Assembly (NCBI GenBank): GCA_964368815.1
Contig: CAYJDA010000066.1
Location: 1-5,357 of the forward strand
Length of the DNA: 5,357 bases
Direction: 5' to 3'
From: CAYJBH01 sp964368815
GTDB taxonomy: Bacteria; Bacillota; Clostridia; Oscillospirales; Ruminococcaceae
Shown here: piece by piece, positions 1 to 5,357 of the stretch
Layout: every line of letters begins with the position of its first letter
Position numbering within the stretch: position 1 is the stretch's first letter
Notes under the pieces: generated by a model
What the model was told of the DNA's origin: nothing
Seen by the model: the letters and a program-made list of their open reading frames with translations, nothing else
Database searches by the model: none
Position numbers and translations under genes: made by a program

Positions 1-30
1 GATTATTGAAAATATAAAGGAGAGTTGAAT

Positions 31-534
31 ATGAGTAATTTTAAGCCCAGTGGTTTGTTGCAAAACGCACTAACTTCTGAAAATAGGGATAGGGAAAGCT
101 TAATATATGCGCTTATAGGCTATATAAACGGGGACCCTTATTTTGAGACAGGTGATTTACGTAAAGCTTACGATTATCTAATTGAGAACGGCGTTACCAA
201 GGAGGAACTTTTTGAAGATTTTGACCCAAGCTTAGACTATATAGAGGACGAAAGCAAGTGGACTGACGATTATTACTCTATTTCTCGTGTGTTTTTAAAA
301 GAAAATTTTTGTATTAATAGGTTTAACCATGTGCAAAAAGTTGGTGCTAAGCTAAAGAGAAAAAATCAAAAATCAACAGAAACAACTACATCAAGGAGAG
401 TAGGAGGAGCCAACACCTCCCCAAAGTATCAAACCACCATGAAAGCAACCCCAAAAAAGTCAAAAATGATTGTAAGTGTAGTGTTTGTGGTCGTAATAGT
501 GGTGGTAGTAATAATTCTTCTTCTGACAAAATAA
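31..534 (+). CDS. Small protein with helical N-terminal domain and hydrophobic C-terminal tail (zero-frame product)
   Basis: I do not recognise this family. The start is ATG 31: AAGGAG at 17-22 leaves 8 nt to it, whereas an in-frame TTG at 25 would sit only 2 nt from that site. The product is 167 residues. Residues 1 to about 106 look like a compact, acidic, helical domain with many aromatic residues (GYINGDPYF, WTDDYYS, ENFCINRF). Residues 107-145 form a Lys/Thr/Ser-rich linker. Residues 146-165 are almost all V, I, L and F, with TK at the end, like a tail anchor with the domain in the cytosol. The hydrophobic tail may not be the main product: the -1 frame has more typical codon choice there and runs to the next gene's start (see 453-459 and 459-635). 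First gene of the operon in view; a TGA at 7-9 could end an upstream gene. Expression is sure enough from the ribosome site; function is unknown, possibly an adaptor for the downstream ATPase. Confidence 0.75.
   Translation: MSNFKPSGLLQNALTSENRDRESLIYALIGYINGDPYFETGDLRKAYDYLIENGVTKEELFEDFDPSLDYIEDESKWTDDYYSISRVFLKENFCINRFNHVQKVGAKLKRKNQKSTETTTSRRVGGANTSPKYQTTMKATPKKSKMIVSVVFVVVIVVVVIILLLTK
453..459 (+). other. Candidate -1 ribosomal frameshift site (A AAA AAG)
   Basis: In the zero frame of the first gene, codons AAA (454-456) and AAG (457-459) follow an A, so the heptamer fits X XXY YYZ exactly and equals the Escherichia coli dnaX slippery sequence. A second heptamer, C CCA AAA (450-456), overlaps it and also permits -1 slippage. 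The -1 frame is open from 351 to a TGA at 633-635. Against it: no Shine-Dalgarno-like stimulator lies 10-14 nt upstream (the nearest, 394-409, are over 40 nt away) and I see no strong hairpin just downstream. A natural indel or an assembly error in this A6 run would look the same. Confidence 0.5.
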
Positions 535-635
535 ATAAAGACAAACGAGACAAAATTAGAGAGCGTAATGAAAGCACGAGTGAAAAACAAAATGAAGTAT
601 CTCAACATAACAATAAGAAAGGAACTAAAAGATGA
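459..635 (+). CDS. -1-frame extension of the first gene: Cys-motif, hydrophilic C-terminus
   Basis: Continuing in the -1 frame after AAG 457-459 adds 58 residues (codons 459-632), so the trans-frame protein would have 143 + 58 = 201 residues. The extension opens with CKCSVCG (CxCxxC at residues 148-153), then a Gly/Ser/Asn run, then a charged Lys/Arg/Glu/Asn tail. Codons are NNT/NNA-rich like the rest of the operon, while the zero frame over the same bases is a run of GTN/ATA codons. Its TGA (633-635) overlaps the ATPase start as ATGA, the usual arrangement for translational coupling, whereas the zero-frame stop leaves a 97-base gap containing no gene. Three cysteines alone do not make a full zinc finger; C94 in the N-terminal part or a dimer might supply the fourth ligand. 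Either frameshifting makes it, or it is the true original C-terminus cut off by an indel. Confidence 0.5.
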   Translation, partial: VKNDCKCSVCGRNSGGSNNSSSDKINKDKRDKIRERNESTSEKQNEVSQHNNKKGTKR

Positions 636-3600
636 GCGAACTTGTAAATACTTCGGTAGATTTAGATGTAAGAGAGCTTAGCGACTTAGACAACGCATTT
701 GAATTAGCGGATAATATTGTAACAAAAAACTACTTATCTAAACTTGCAAAATGTGATATAATAAAGCCTGATAAAGAGTTTATAGCAACGCCACTACAAT
801 ACTCTGCGTCACTGTTTAAAGTAGAGAAAATAGTGTACAATAAAGACGAAAATAACCTGCAAAAGCTTATTAGTGTTTATGCTTCATCTTTGGGCTCAGA
901 CAGCAACATAGTAATGATAATAGACAGCAACGGCTTAAGTACCGACCTATACTTGGGCACTACAGGCGCAGAGGAAGTATCGTCTGCAAGGGGCTCGGCT
1001 AAGTCGCTTATGCACAACTTTTTAGGCAATTACCCCGGCAGTTTAAACGAGGGCAGTGCAATTCTTGACAACAAACCCCTTAACAATTTAATAGATAGGT
1101 GTACAGGTAACTCTTTTAGCAGTGTGGCAAGTGTGTCTGGTGTTGCCTCTATAAGAGAAAAAGACGACGTGGACAACCAAAACTATGTTCAAGGCATTGA
1201 GAAAATGATTGACACAATGCAAGGTGTGCCGTTTTCTGCAATATTTATAGCCACAAGGCTTAGCAACGAGCTATTAGAGGATATTCAGGCAGAATATGAG
1301 CTGTTGTACGCCAAATTAGCCCCTTTTGCAAAAAGTGAGCTTACTTTTAACGAGAGCTCCTCTGAGGGAGTGACAAAAACACTGTCTGAGTCGTTTAGNN
1401 NNNNNNNNNNNNNNNNNNNNNNNNNNNNNNNNNNNNNNNNNNNNNNNNNNNNNNNNNNNNNNNNNNNNNNNNNNNNNNNNNNNNNNNNNNNNNNNNNNTG
1501 GAGTGACACCACAACTTTTGGCACTACTAAAAACCAAACAGACACCATAGGCGAGTCTGAGGCAGTGGGAGAGATTAAAAGTATAGCCGACGGCACAACC
1601 ACAACCGAGACCACAGGCAGAAGCTTACAGATATCTTATAAAAACAAAACGGTTGAGGTACTGCTTGATAAGATTGACGAACAGTTAAAAAGAATAAAAG
1701 AGGGGCAGAACTACGGTGTTTTTGGCACGGCAGCATATTTTTTGGCATCGACTTCTTTTCATGCAAATATGGCTGCAAGCTCATATAAGGGCTTAATTAA
1801 TGGAAACTCCACCAATATAGAGACCTCTTACATAAACTTTTGGGACGATACCGAAAAAGTTAAAACAATAAAATCATATCTAAGCAAATTAAGTCACCCT
1901 GTATTTTCGTTTAATAATTTTAACCAAATTACACCTGCATCTATAGTTAGTGGAAGAGAGTTAGCGGTTCAAATGAGTTTGCCGAGAAAATCAACCTTAG
2001 GCATTTCAGTTTTAGAGACAGCTAACTTTGGGCGAAATATTTTAAGCGATACAACTAAGCCCGATAAATATATTCCACTTGGAAATCTTTATCATATGGG
2101 TCGAGAGGAATTGGGCGTGGGTGGTAAAATACCTGTTCAACTCGATGCAAACAGCTTGACTATGCATACTTTTATTACAGGTTCAACAGGTTCAGGTAAA
2201 TCAAATGCTATTTACTCGATAATTGAAAAGGTGTTAGAGCGAAATAAAAGGTATAAAAAGAATGTTCACTTTATGGTTATAGAGCCCGCAAAAGGCGAGT
2301 ATAAAAATAAATTTGGGCATAGGGATGACGTTAGAGTTTTAGGTACAAACTCTAAAAAAACCGAACTGCTAAAAATAAACCCATTTAGCTTTCCTGATGA
2401 TATACACGTTTTAGAGCATATAGACAAGCTTATTGAAATTTTTAATGTTTGTTGGCCTATGTATGCGGCAATGCCTGCTGTTTTGAAAGATGCGGTGGAA
2501 AAAGCGTATATGAGCGCAGGTTGGAATTTACTCACCTCAGAGTGTAAGCATAAAAGCCAAGACGGCAAATATATGTACCCTTGTTTTGCCGATGTTCTCA
2601 TTCAAATTAACATTGTAATTAATGAGTCTCAGTATTCAGCCGACAGCAAAGGTGATTACAGTGGTGCGCTGTGCACAAGAATTAAATCGCTCACAAATGG
2701 CTTGTACGGTCAGATTTTTACAGCAGATGAGCTTACACCAAAAGAGTTGTATGACGAAAACGTAATAGTGGATTTAAGCCGAGTTGGCTCTATAGAGACT
2801 AAAGCTTTGATTATGGGGCTTTTAGTTATGAAAATGCAAGAGTATCGCATGGCGTATAATAACGAGAGCAACAGTGAGCTTAACCACTTAACTGTTTTAG
2901 AAGAGGCTCATAACTTGCTCAAAAAGACATCAAGCGAGCAAAGTTCTGACTCGTCAAATCTGCTTGGTAAATCAGTTGAAATGCTTGCAAACTCTATTGC
3001 AGANNNNNNNNNNNNNNNNNNNNNNNNNNNNNNNNNNNNNNNNNNNNNNNNNNNNNNNNNNNNNNNNNNNNNNNNNNNNNNNNNNNNNNNNNNNNNNNNN
3101 NNNACTCGTCAAATCTGCTTGGTAAATCAGTTGAAATGCTTGCAAACTCTATTGCAGAGATGAGAACATATGGTGAGGGCTTTATTATTGCAGACCAATC
3201 TCCGGGGCTACTTGACATGTCTGTTATACGAAACACAAACACAAAGATTATCTTAAGGCTTCCTGATATGTCTGACAGAGAGTTGGTGGGCAAAGCCGCT
3301 TCTTTAAATGACGACCAAATAACTGAATTATCAAAATTAAAAACAGGTGTTGCGGCAGTTTATCAAAACAACTGGCTTGAGCCTATATTGTGTAAAATTT
3401 TCCGTTGTGAAGATGATGAAAGAATTTACGTAAAAGAAGGCGATAACGGCGAAAGTATAAATTACACAGATGATTTGGTGAACTATGTTATGTTGCCAAA
3501 AGCAAAAAAATTAGAGGTTGATACAAATTTTTTAAAGAAAATTGAGAATGCCGTTTATAAATTACAAACCGACTCTATTACAAAAACTAATATATTAGCA

Positions 3601-3888
3601 TATATTAATGCTGAAAATATAGATGAAATTCAGTCTTTGAGAAGTAAAATAGTATATGGAGTGTTTAATTCTGAAACTGCTATCACTTTATCTAACTTTG
3701 AGAGAAATAATATTAGTTCATGGCGGAATAAGATGTTTGAGAATTTAGAGCCTAATATTTCTTCTTTCGACCCAGTTGAGCAAGATAGGATACTTGCCAT
3801 TATTGCAAATGAGCACGCACAAAGATTAGGTAACGAGGAGTCGGTAGAGATATTTGACAACTTAATGCACCACATAAGTAACAGGTAG
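632..3888 (+). CDS. HerA/DUF87-type P-loop ATPase (one gene, split by assembly gaps)
   Basis: A large ATPase of the HerA/FtsK superfamily (DUF87, helicase HerA central domain), a ring motor that moves DNA or protein. ATG 632 has AAAGGA at 618-623. Residues 1-245 form an unassigned alpha/beta N-terminal domain; 246-255 and 290-325 are a Ser/Thr/Gly-rich linker interrupted by 100 N. The motor domain follows: Walker A GSTGSGKS at 517-524 (K523), IEPAKGEY near 550-557, Walker B TVLEEAH at 754-760 (E757/E758), then ADQSP (Q804 after joining) and NTNTKIILR with a possible arginine finger R824. The last 150 or so residues are mainly helical. The frame seems to break at the second N run, but the 55 bases before it recur after it; merging them (removing 155 positions) gives one frame to TAG 3886-3888, about 1033 codons with the first gap counted as 100. 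The stop lies 7 nt before the toxin gene. Family is confident; the transported substrate is not. Confidence 0.9.
1399..1498. other. Assembly gap (100 N) inside the ATPase Ser/Thr-rich linker
   Basis: Exactly 100 N, a conventional placeholder, so the true length is unknown. The two flanks are not copies of one another, so unlike the second gap real sequence is missing. The ATPase frame is the same on both sides if the gap counts as 100, but that agreement has a one-in-three chance. Flanking residues (SSSEGVTKTLSESF before, WSDTTTFGTTKNQTDTIGES after) suggest that low-complexity Ser/Thr repeats broke the assembly. Confidence 0.95.
2949..3158. repeat. 55-bp duplicate flanking a 100-N gap: contig-end overlap artefact
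   Basis: Bases 2949-3003 are repeated without change at 3104-3158, immediately on the two sides of 100 N (3004-3103). Both copies encode SSNLLGKSVEMLANSIA of the ATPase. A perfect repeat ending exactly at the gap edges, of a length equal to a common de Bruijn k-mer (55), is what two abutting contigs leave when a scaffolder fails to merge them. Removing one copy plus the N run restores the ATPase frame (…NSIA-EMRTYGEG…). It is not a biological tandem duplication, and there is probably no missing sequence. Confidence 0.92.
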
Positions 3889-3895
3889 GTGGAAT

Positions 3896-4582
3896 ATGAA
3901 AGAAATAAACAGCAATATTGAAAAAGCGGTTCAAGTTGAACCCATTAAGCCTTTAAAAGAATCTATTGATGCGTTTAAAGATTTATTTAAAGAGGATGGA
4001 GCTGAGATTAAAGCAGAGGGGAAAATAGATACACCAGAGATTAAAAAAAATAGCCAAGATATTTATAAAGGTATAATTGGTGATGATGTAATCGCTCTTG
4101 GTGAAAATGATACTGTAAATGAGGCAGAGGTGGATAAATACAAAGGTTGCCCTATTGATGGTGTAAATGGACATTGGAGCGGAGAACGTGGCAATTCTTA
4201 TTGGATTCCTGATGATGATTATGTGCCTATCGGTCAACATACAAACCCAGAGGGAAAGACATGGGGTGAACTGAAAAAAGAATATGGCTTTGACAGTATT
4301 CCGTTTAAAGACGGAGAGCCTGACTTTTCAGGAGTTTCTAAAGCTACTGTAACAATAGATAATTTTTCAGACAAGCGATATGGAAAGGGCGGTAATTTTG
4401 ACCAAGCTGACCAAAAGCTGATGGAACAAACCGGGATGTCAAAAGAGGAATTAGCTAAATTTAAAGAAAATTACACTTGGCATGAGAAATCTGATTGTAA
4501 AACACTGGAGTTAGTTCCTACTGTTGTTCATGGAAATGTACGACATAACGGCGGAGTAACACAGTATAAATCAGAAAATTAG
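3896..4582 (+). CDS. HNH/Endo VII-superfamily nuclease toxin (polymorphic-toxin type)
   Basis: A 228-residue protein with a C-terminal nuclease domain of the HNH family seen in colicin-like DNases and polymorphic toxins (WHH group, PF12639-like). Key pattern at 194-220: TWHE (H196), then C201, LELVP (204-208), H212, and H217 in RHNGG; these histidines are the expected metal and catalytic ligands. The usual WHH reads WHE here. Residues 92-190 (GHWSGERGNSYWIP, YVPIGQ, KTWGELKKEYGFDSIPF, RYGKGGNFDQADQKL) match the pre-toxin region I recall from similar HNH toxins. Residues 1-85 are acidic and helical, with no signal peptide, membrane segment, LXG or WXG motif. ATG 3896 follows the ATPase stop by 7 nt; its ribosome site AGGTGG (3887-3892) overlaps that stop, suggesting coupling. 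Predicted to cut nucleic acid in a target cell, or in its own cell if unneutralised. The next gene is the likely antidote. Confidence 0.82.
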   Translation: MKEINSNIEKAVQVEPIKPLKESIDAFKDLFKEDGAEIKAEGKIDTPEIKKNSQDIYKGIIGDDVIALGENDTVNEAEVDKYKGCPIDGVNGHWSGERGNSYWIPDDDYVPIGQHTNPEGKTWGELKKEYGFDSIPFKDGEPDFSGVSKATVTIDNFSDKRYGKGGNFDQADQKLMEQTGMSKEELAKFKENYTWHEKSDCKTLELVPTVVHGNVRHNGGVTQYKSEN

Positions 4583-4591
4583 GAGGTTAAT

Positions 4592-4999
4592 ATGAACGAC
4601 TCAGTATTCGGGGAATTGACATTTTCAATAGGATGGAATAAAATTCAATATATTGATGTTTTTGATAAAGATATTAATATACGTGTAGACTGTTATGAAA
4701 ACGAAGTTCCTAACAAAAAACAACAAGACACTTATGTGAATTTTTTAAATAATCAAAAAGATATTTTTAATAAGTTACAAAAAGAATTGTACGACTATAT
4801 TATTCAAAACGAGCAGGATATTACTACATATACAGAAATTATTAAATTTATAAGTATAAAAGAAATTTTATTTTTGGATGATGGTAGATTTTTGATTAAT
4901 TTTGAAACGAAATGGAATACACATAACTCTGCAGCTTTATTTAGCAATAATGAAATAATAATAGTTGCAACAGAAGATATAGTTTCAAATTATTTATAA
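4592..4999 (+). CDS. Probable immunity protein for the HNH toxin (DUF6985-like)
   Basis: A 135-residue acidic soluble protein. AGGAGG at 4581-4586 overlaps the toxin stop codon and lies 5 nt from ATG 4592, so the two genes are translationally linked, with an ideal ribosome site favouring an excess of antidote. The N-terminus (SVFGELTFSIGWNKIQYIDVF) and C-terminal part (FETKWNTHNSAALFSNNEI, then EDIV) fit the layout I recall for DUF6985-type proteins next to HNH toxins: a VFGEL start, a middle helix with Gln and Lys, then strands ending in a W...N.EI...DI pattern. The family name is from memory and is less certain than the role, which rests mainly on position, size and charge. Composition is far more AT-rich than the ATPase gene (10 of 60 G+C at 4621-4680; 9 of 60 at 4741-4800), which suggests exchange of the toxin-immunity end of the locus. 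No signal peptide or membrane segment, so it would act in the cytosol. Confidence 0.72.
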   Translation: MNDSVFGELTFSIGWNKIQYIDVFDKDINIRVDCYENEVPNKKQQDTYVNFLNNQKDIFNKLQKELYDYIIQNEQDITTYTEIIKFISIKEILFLDDGRFLINFETKWNTHNSAALFSNNEIIIVATEDIVSNYL

Positions 5000-5027
5000 A
5001 TTCAAAATAACATAAATATGTAAAGCA

Positions 5028-5062
5028 ATAACCGTTCATGATTTTATATCGTGGGCGGTTAT
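5028..5062 (+). terminator. 15-bp hairpin after the operon (probable terminator or 3' processing stem)
   Basis: ATAACCGTTCATGAT pairs with ATCGTGGGCGGTTAT around the loop TTTAT: 15 pairs, three of them G-U in the plus-strand RNA (the minus-strand RNA would have C-A mismatches instead). It starts 28 nt after the immunity stop, where the operon should end. The weakness is the tail: AATTCCATAGAATTTT is not a clean U-run, so it may end transcripts inefficiently or act with Rho or as an RNA-stabilising stem. Confidence 0.5.
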
Positions 5063-5216
5063 AATTCCATAGAATTTTATTGTTTAAAAACGATGTTAAA
5101 ATTTCAAATAGGATTTATAAAAATTAAAATCTGTTGTTAAATTCAGAATAAAATAAATAACGACAAACATTAAACCAAATAGTATCGGCAACAAAACCCA
5201 CTTTATTCCAAAACCC

Positions 5217-5245
5217 TTGACAAACATTTTATTCTATAGTATATT
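5217..5245 (+). promoter_or_regulatory. Near-consensus sigma-A promoter pointing right
   Basis: TTGACA at 5217-5222 (perfect -35) and TATATT at 5240-5245 (one mismatch from TATAAT) with a spacer of exactly 17. It lies downstream of the operon hairpin and points out of the window, so it should start a separate transcript near 5251-5254. The surroundings are very AT-rich, which raises the chance of a TATATT by accident, but a perfect -35 at ideal spacing is much less likely to be chance. Confidence 0.55.
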
Positions 5246-5251
5246 AATCAC

Positions 5252-5266
5252 AGGAAAACATTTCCT
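5252..5266. promoter_or_regulatory. Palindrome at the predicted transcription start (possible operator)
   Basis: AGGAAA-ACA-TTTCCT, a perfect 6+6 inverted repeat with a 3-base centre, 6 bases after the -10 box. This is where a repressor dimer would block start or escape of RNA polymerase. I cannot match it to a known regulator's site. Confidence 0.35.
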
Positions 5267-5357
5267 ACATACATATAAAAAATAAAAATTTAATATTGAA
5301 ACAACCTCACACAGCAAAAACAATACATAATTTTGCAAAGACCATTACATAGCGAGG

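Larger units (their letters stand above)
5000..5357. other. AT-rich non-coding stretch
   Basis: No reading frame of useful length on either strand, and no tRNA-like cloverleaf seen. It holds the hairpin at 5028-5062, a 10-bp direct repeat GACAAACATT (5162-5171 and 5219-5228), a strong rightward promoter (5217-5245) and a palindrome (5252-5266). The last 90 bases look like a leader for a gene outside the window; the terminal GCGAGG might be part of its ribosome site, but no start codon follows here. Confidence 0.7.

Noticed and set aside
1..30. End of an upstream gene (GAT TAT TGA at 1-9)
   Set aside because: Three codons are too little to support a gene; mentioned only as a possibility.
394..420. 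Two Shine-Dalgarno-like motifs and a GGAGG/CCTCC mini-hairpin inside the first gene
   Set aside because: No start codon follows at a suitable distance, and they are over 40 nt from the slippery site, too far to act as the usual frameshift stimulator. Only 5 pairs with an 8-base loop.
386..577. Leu/Ser-rich reading frame on the minus strand opposite the first gene
   Set aside because: No ribosome site, opposite to a well-supported gene; it is the antisense of Lys/Glu- and Thr-rich codons.
1367..1508. GGAGTGACA on both sides of the first gap as a possible contig overlap
   Set aside because: Only 9 bases, not at the left gap edge and in different reading phases, so it is chance similarity in low-complexity DNA.
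2266..2601. Minus-strand frame of 111 codons opposite the ATPase motor domain
   Set aside because: Antisense of a conserved P-loop ATPase domain, no ribosome site or recognisable product.
2949..3158. A real 55-bp tandem duplication in the ATPase gene
   Set aside because: The copies end exactly at the N run on both sides, and merging restores a conserved motor domain; an assembly overlap explains it fully.
3104..3163. Continuation of the first ATPase frame past the second gap, ending at 3163
   Set aside because: This is the 55-bp duplicate read in the wrong frame because the 100 N and the repeated bases shift the phase; the correct frame continues to 3888.
5162..5228. Direct repeat GACAAACATT as an iteron or attachment site
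   Set aside because: Only two copies in very AT-rich DNA, and the second overlaps the -35 box; no integrase or replication gene in view.

Overview
The window looks like a low-GC Gram-positive (Firmicutes/Clostridia-type) scaffold, probably a draft or metagenome assembly. Reasons: AT-rich codons, strong AGGAGG-type ribosome sites, tightly packed same-strand genes, and two runs of exactly 100 N. All genes lie on the plus strand and read as one operon of four genes, followed by about 360 bp of AT-rich non-coding DNA.

Layout. (1) 31-534: a small protein with a helical N-terminal domain and a basic/Thr-rich linker, ending in a very hydrophobic tail. Just before that tail the zero frame contains A AAA AAG, the dnaX-type -1 slippery heptamer. 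The -1 frame stays open from there to a TGA that overlaps the next start codon (ATGA), giving a hydrophilic tail with a CxCxxC motif. Either this is programmed frameshifting with two products, or the gene carries an indel. (2) 632-3888: one large HerA/DUF87-type P-loop ATPase. It appears broken into two reading frames only because of an assembly join: the same 55 bases stand on both sides of the second N run, and collapsing them restores a single frame of about 1033 codons. A first N run lies in a Ser/Thr-rich linker and really does hide sequence. (3) 3896-4582: an HNH-superfamily nuclease toxin with the polymorphic-toxin C-terminal pattern WHE...LVP...H....H.GG. (4) 4592-4999: a small acidic protein, the likely immunity partner (DUF6985-like), in much more AT-rich DNA.

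Region 5000-5357 holds a 15-bp-stem hairpin (likely transcript end or 3' processing structure). It also holds a near-consensus rightward sigma-A promoter (TTGACA-N17-TATATT) with a perfect 6+6 palindrome at the expected transcription start, which should drive a gene beyond the window.

Working model (inference): the ATPase and the small, possibly membrane-anchored or Cys-motif protein form a motor/adaptor pair, and the nuclease with its immunity protein is the cargo module. The toxin shows no signal peptide, LXG or WXG leader, so a dedicated ATP-driven export route is a reasonable but unproven idea. The alternative is an intracellular defence or abortive-infection operon.
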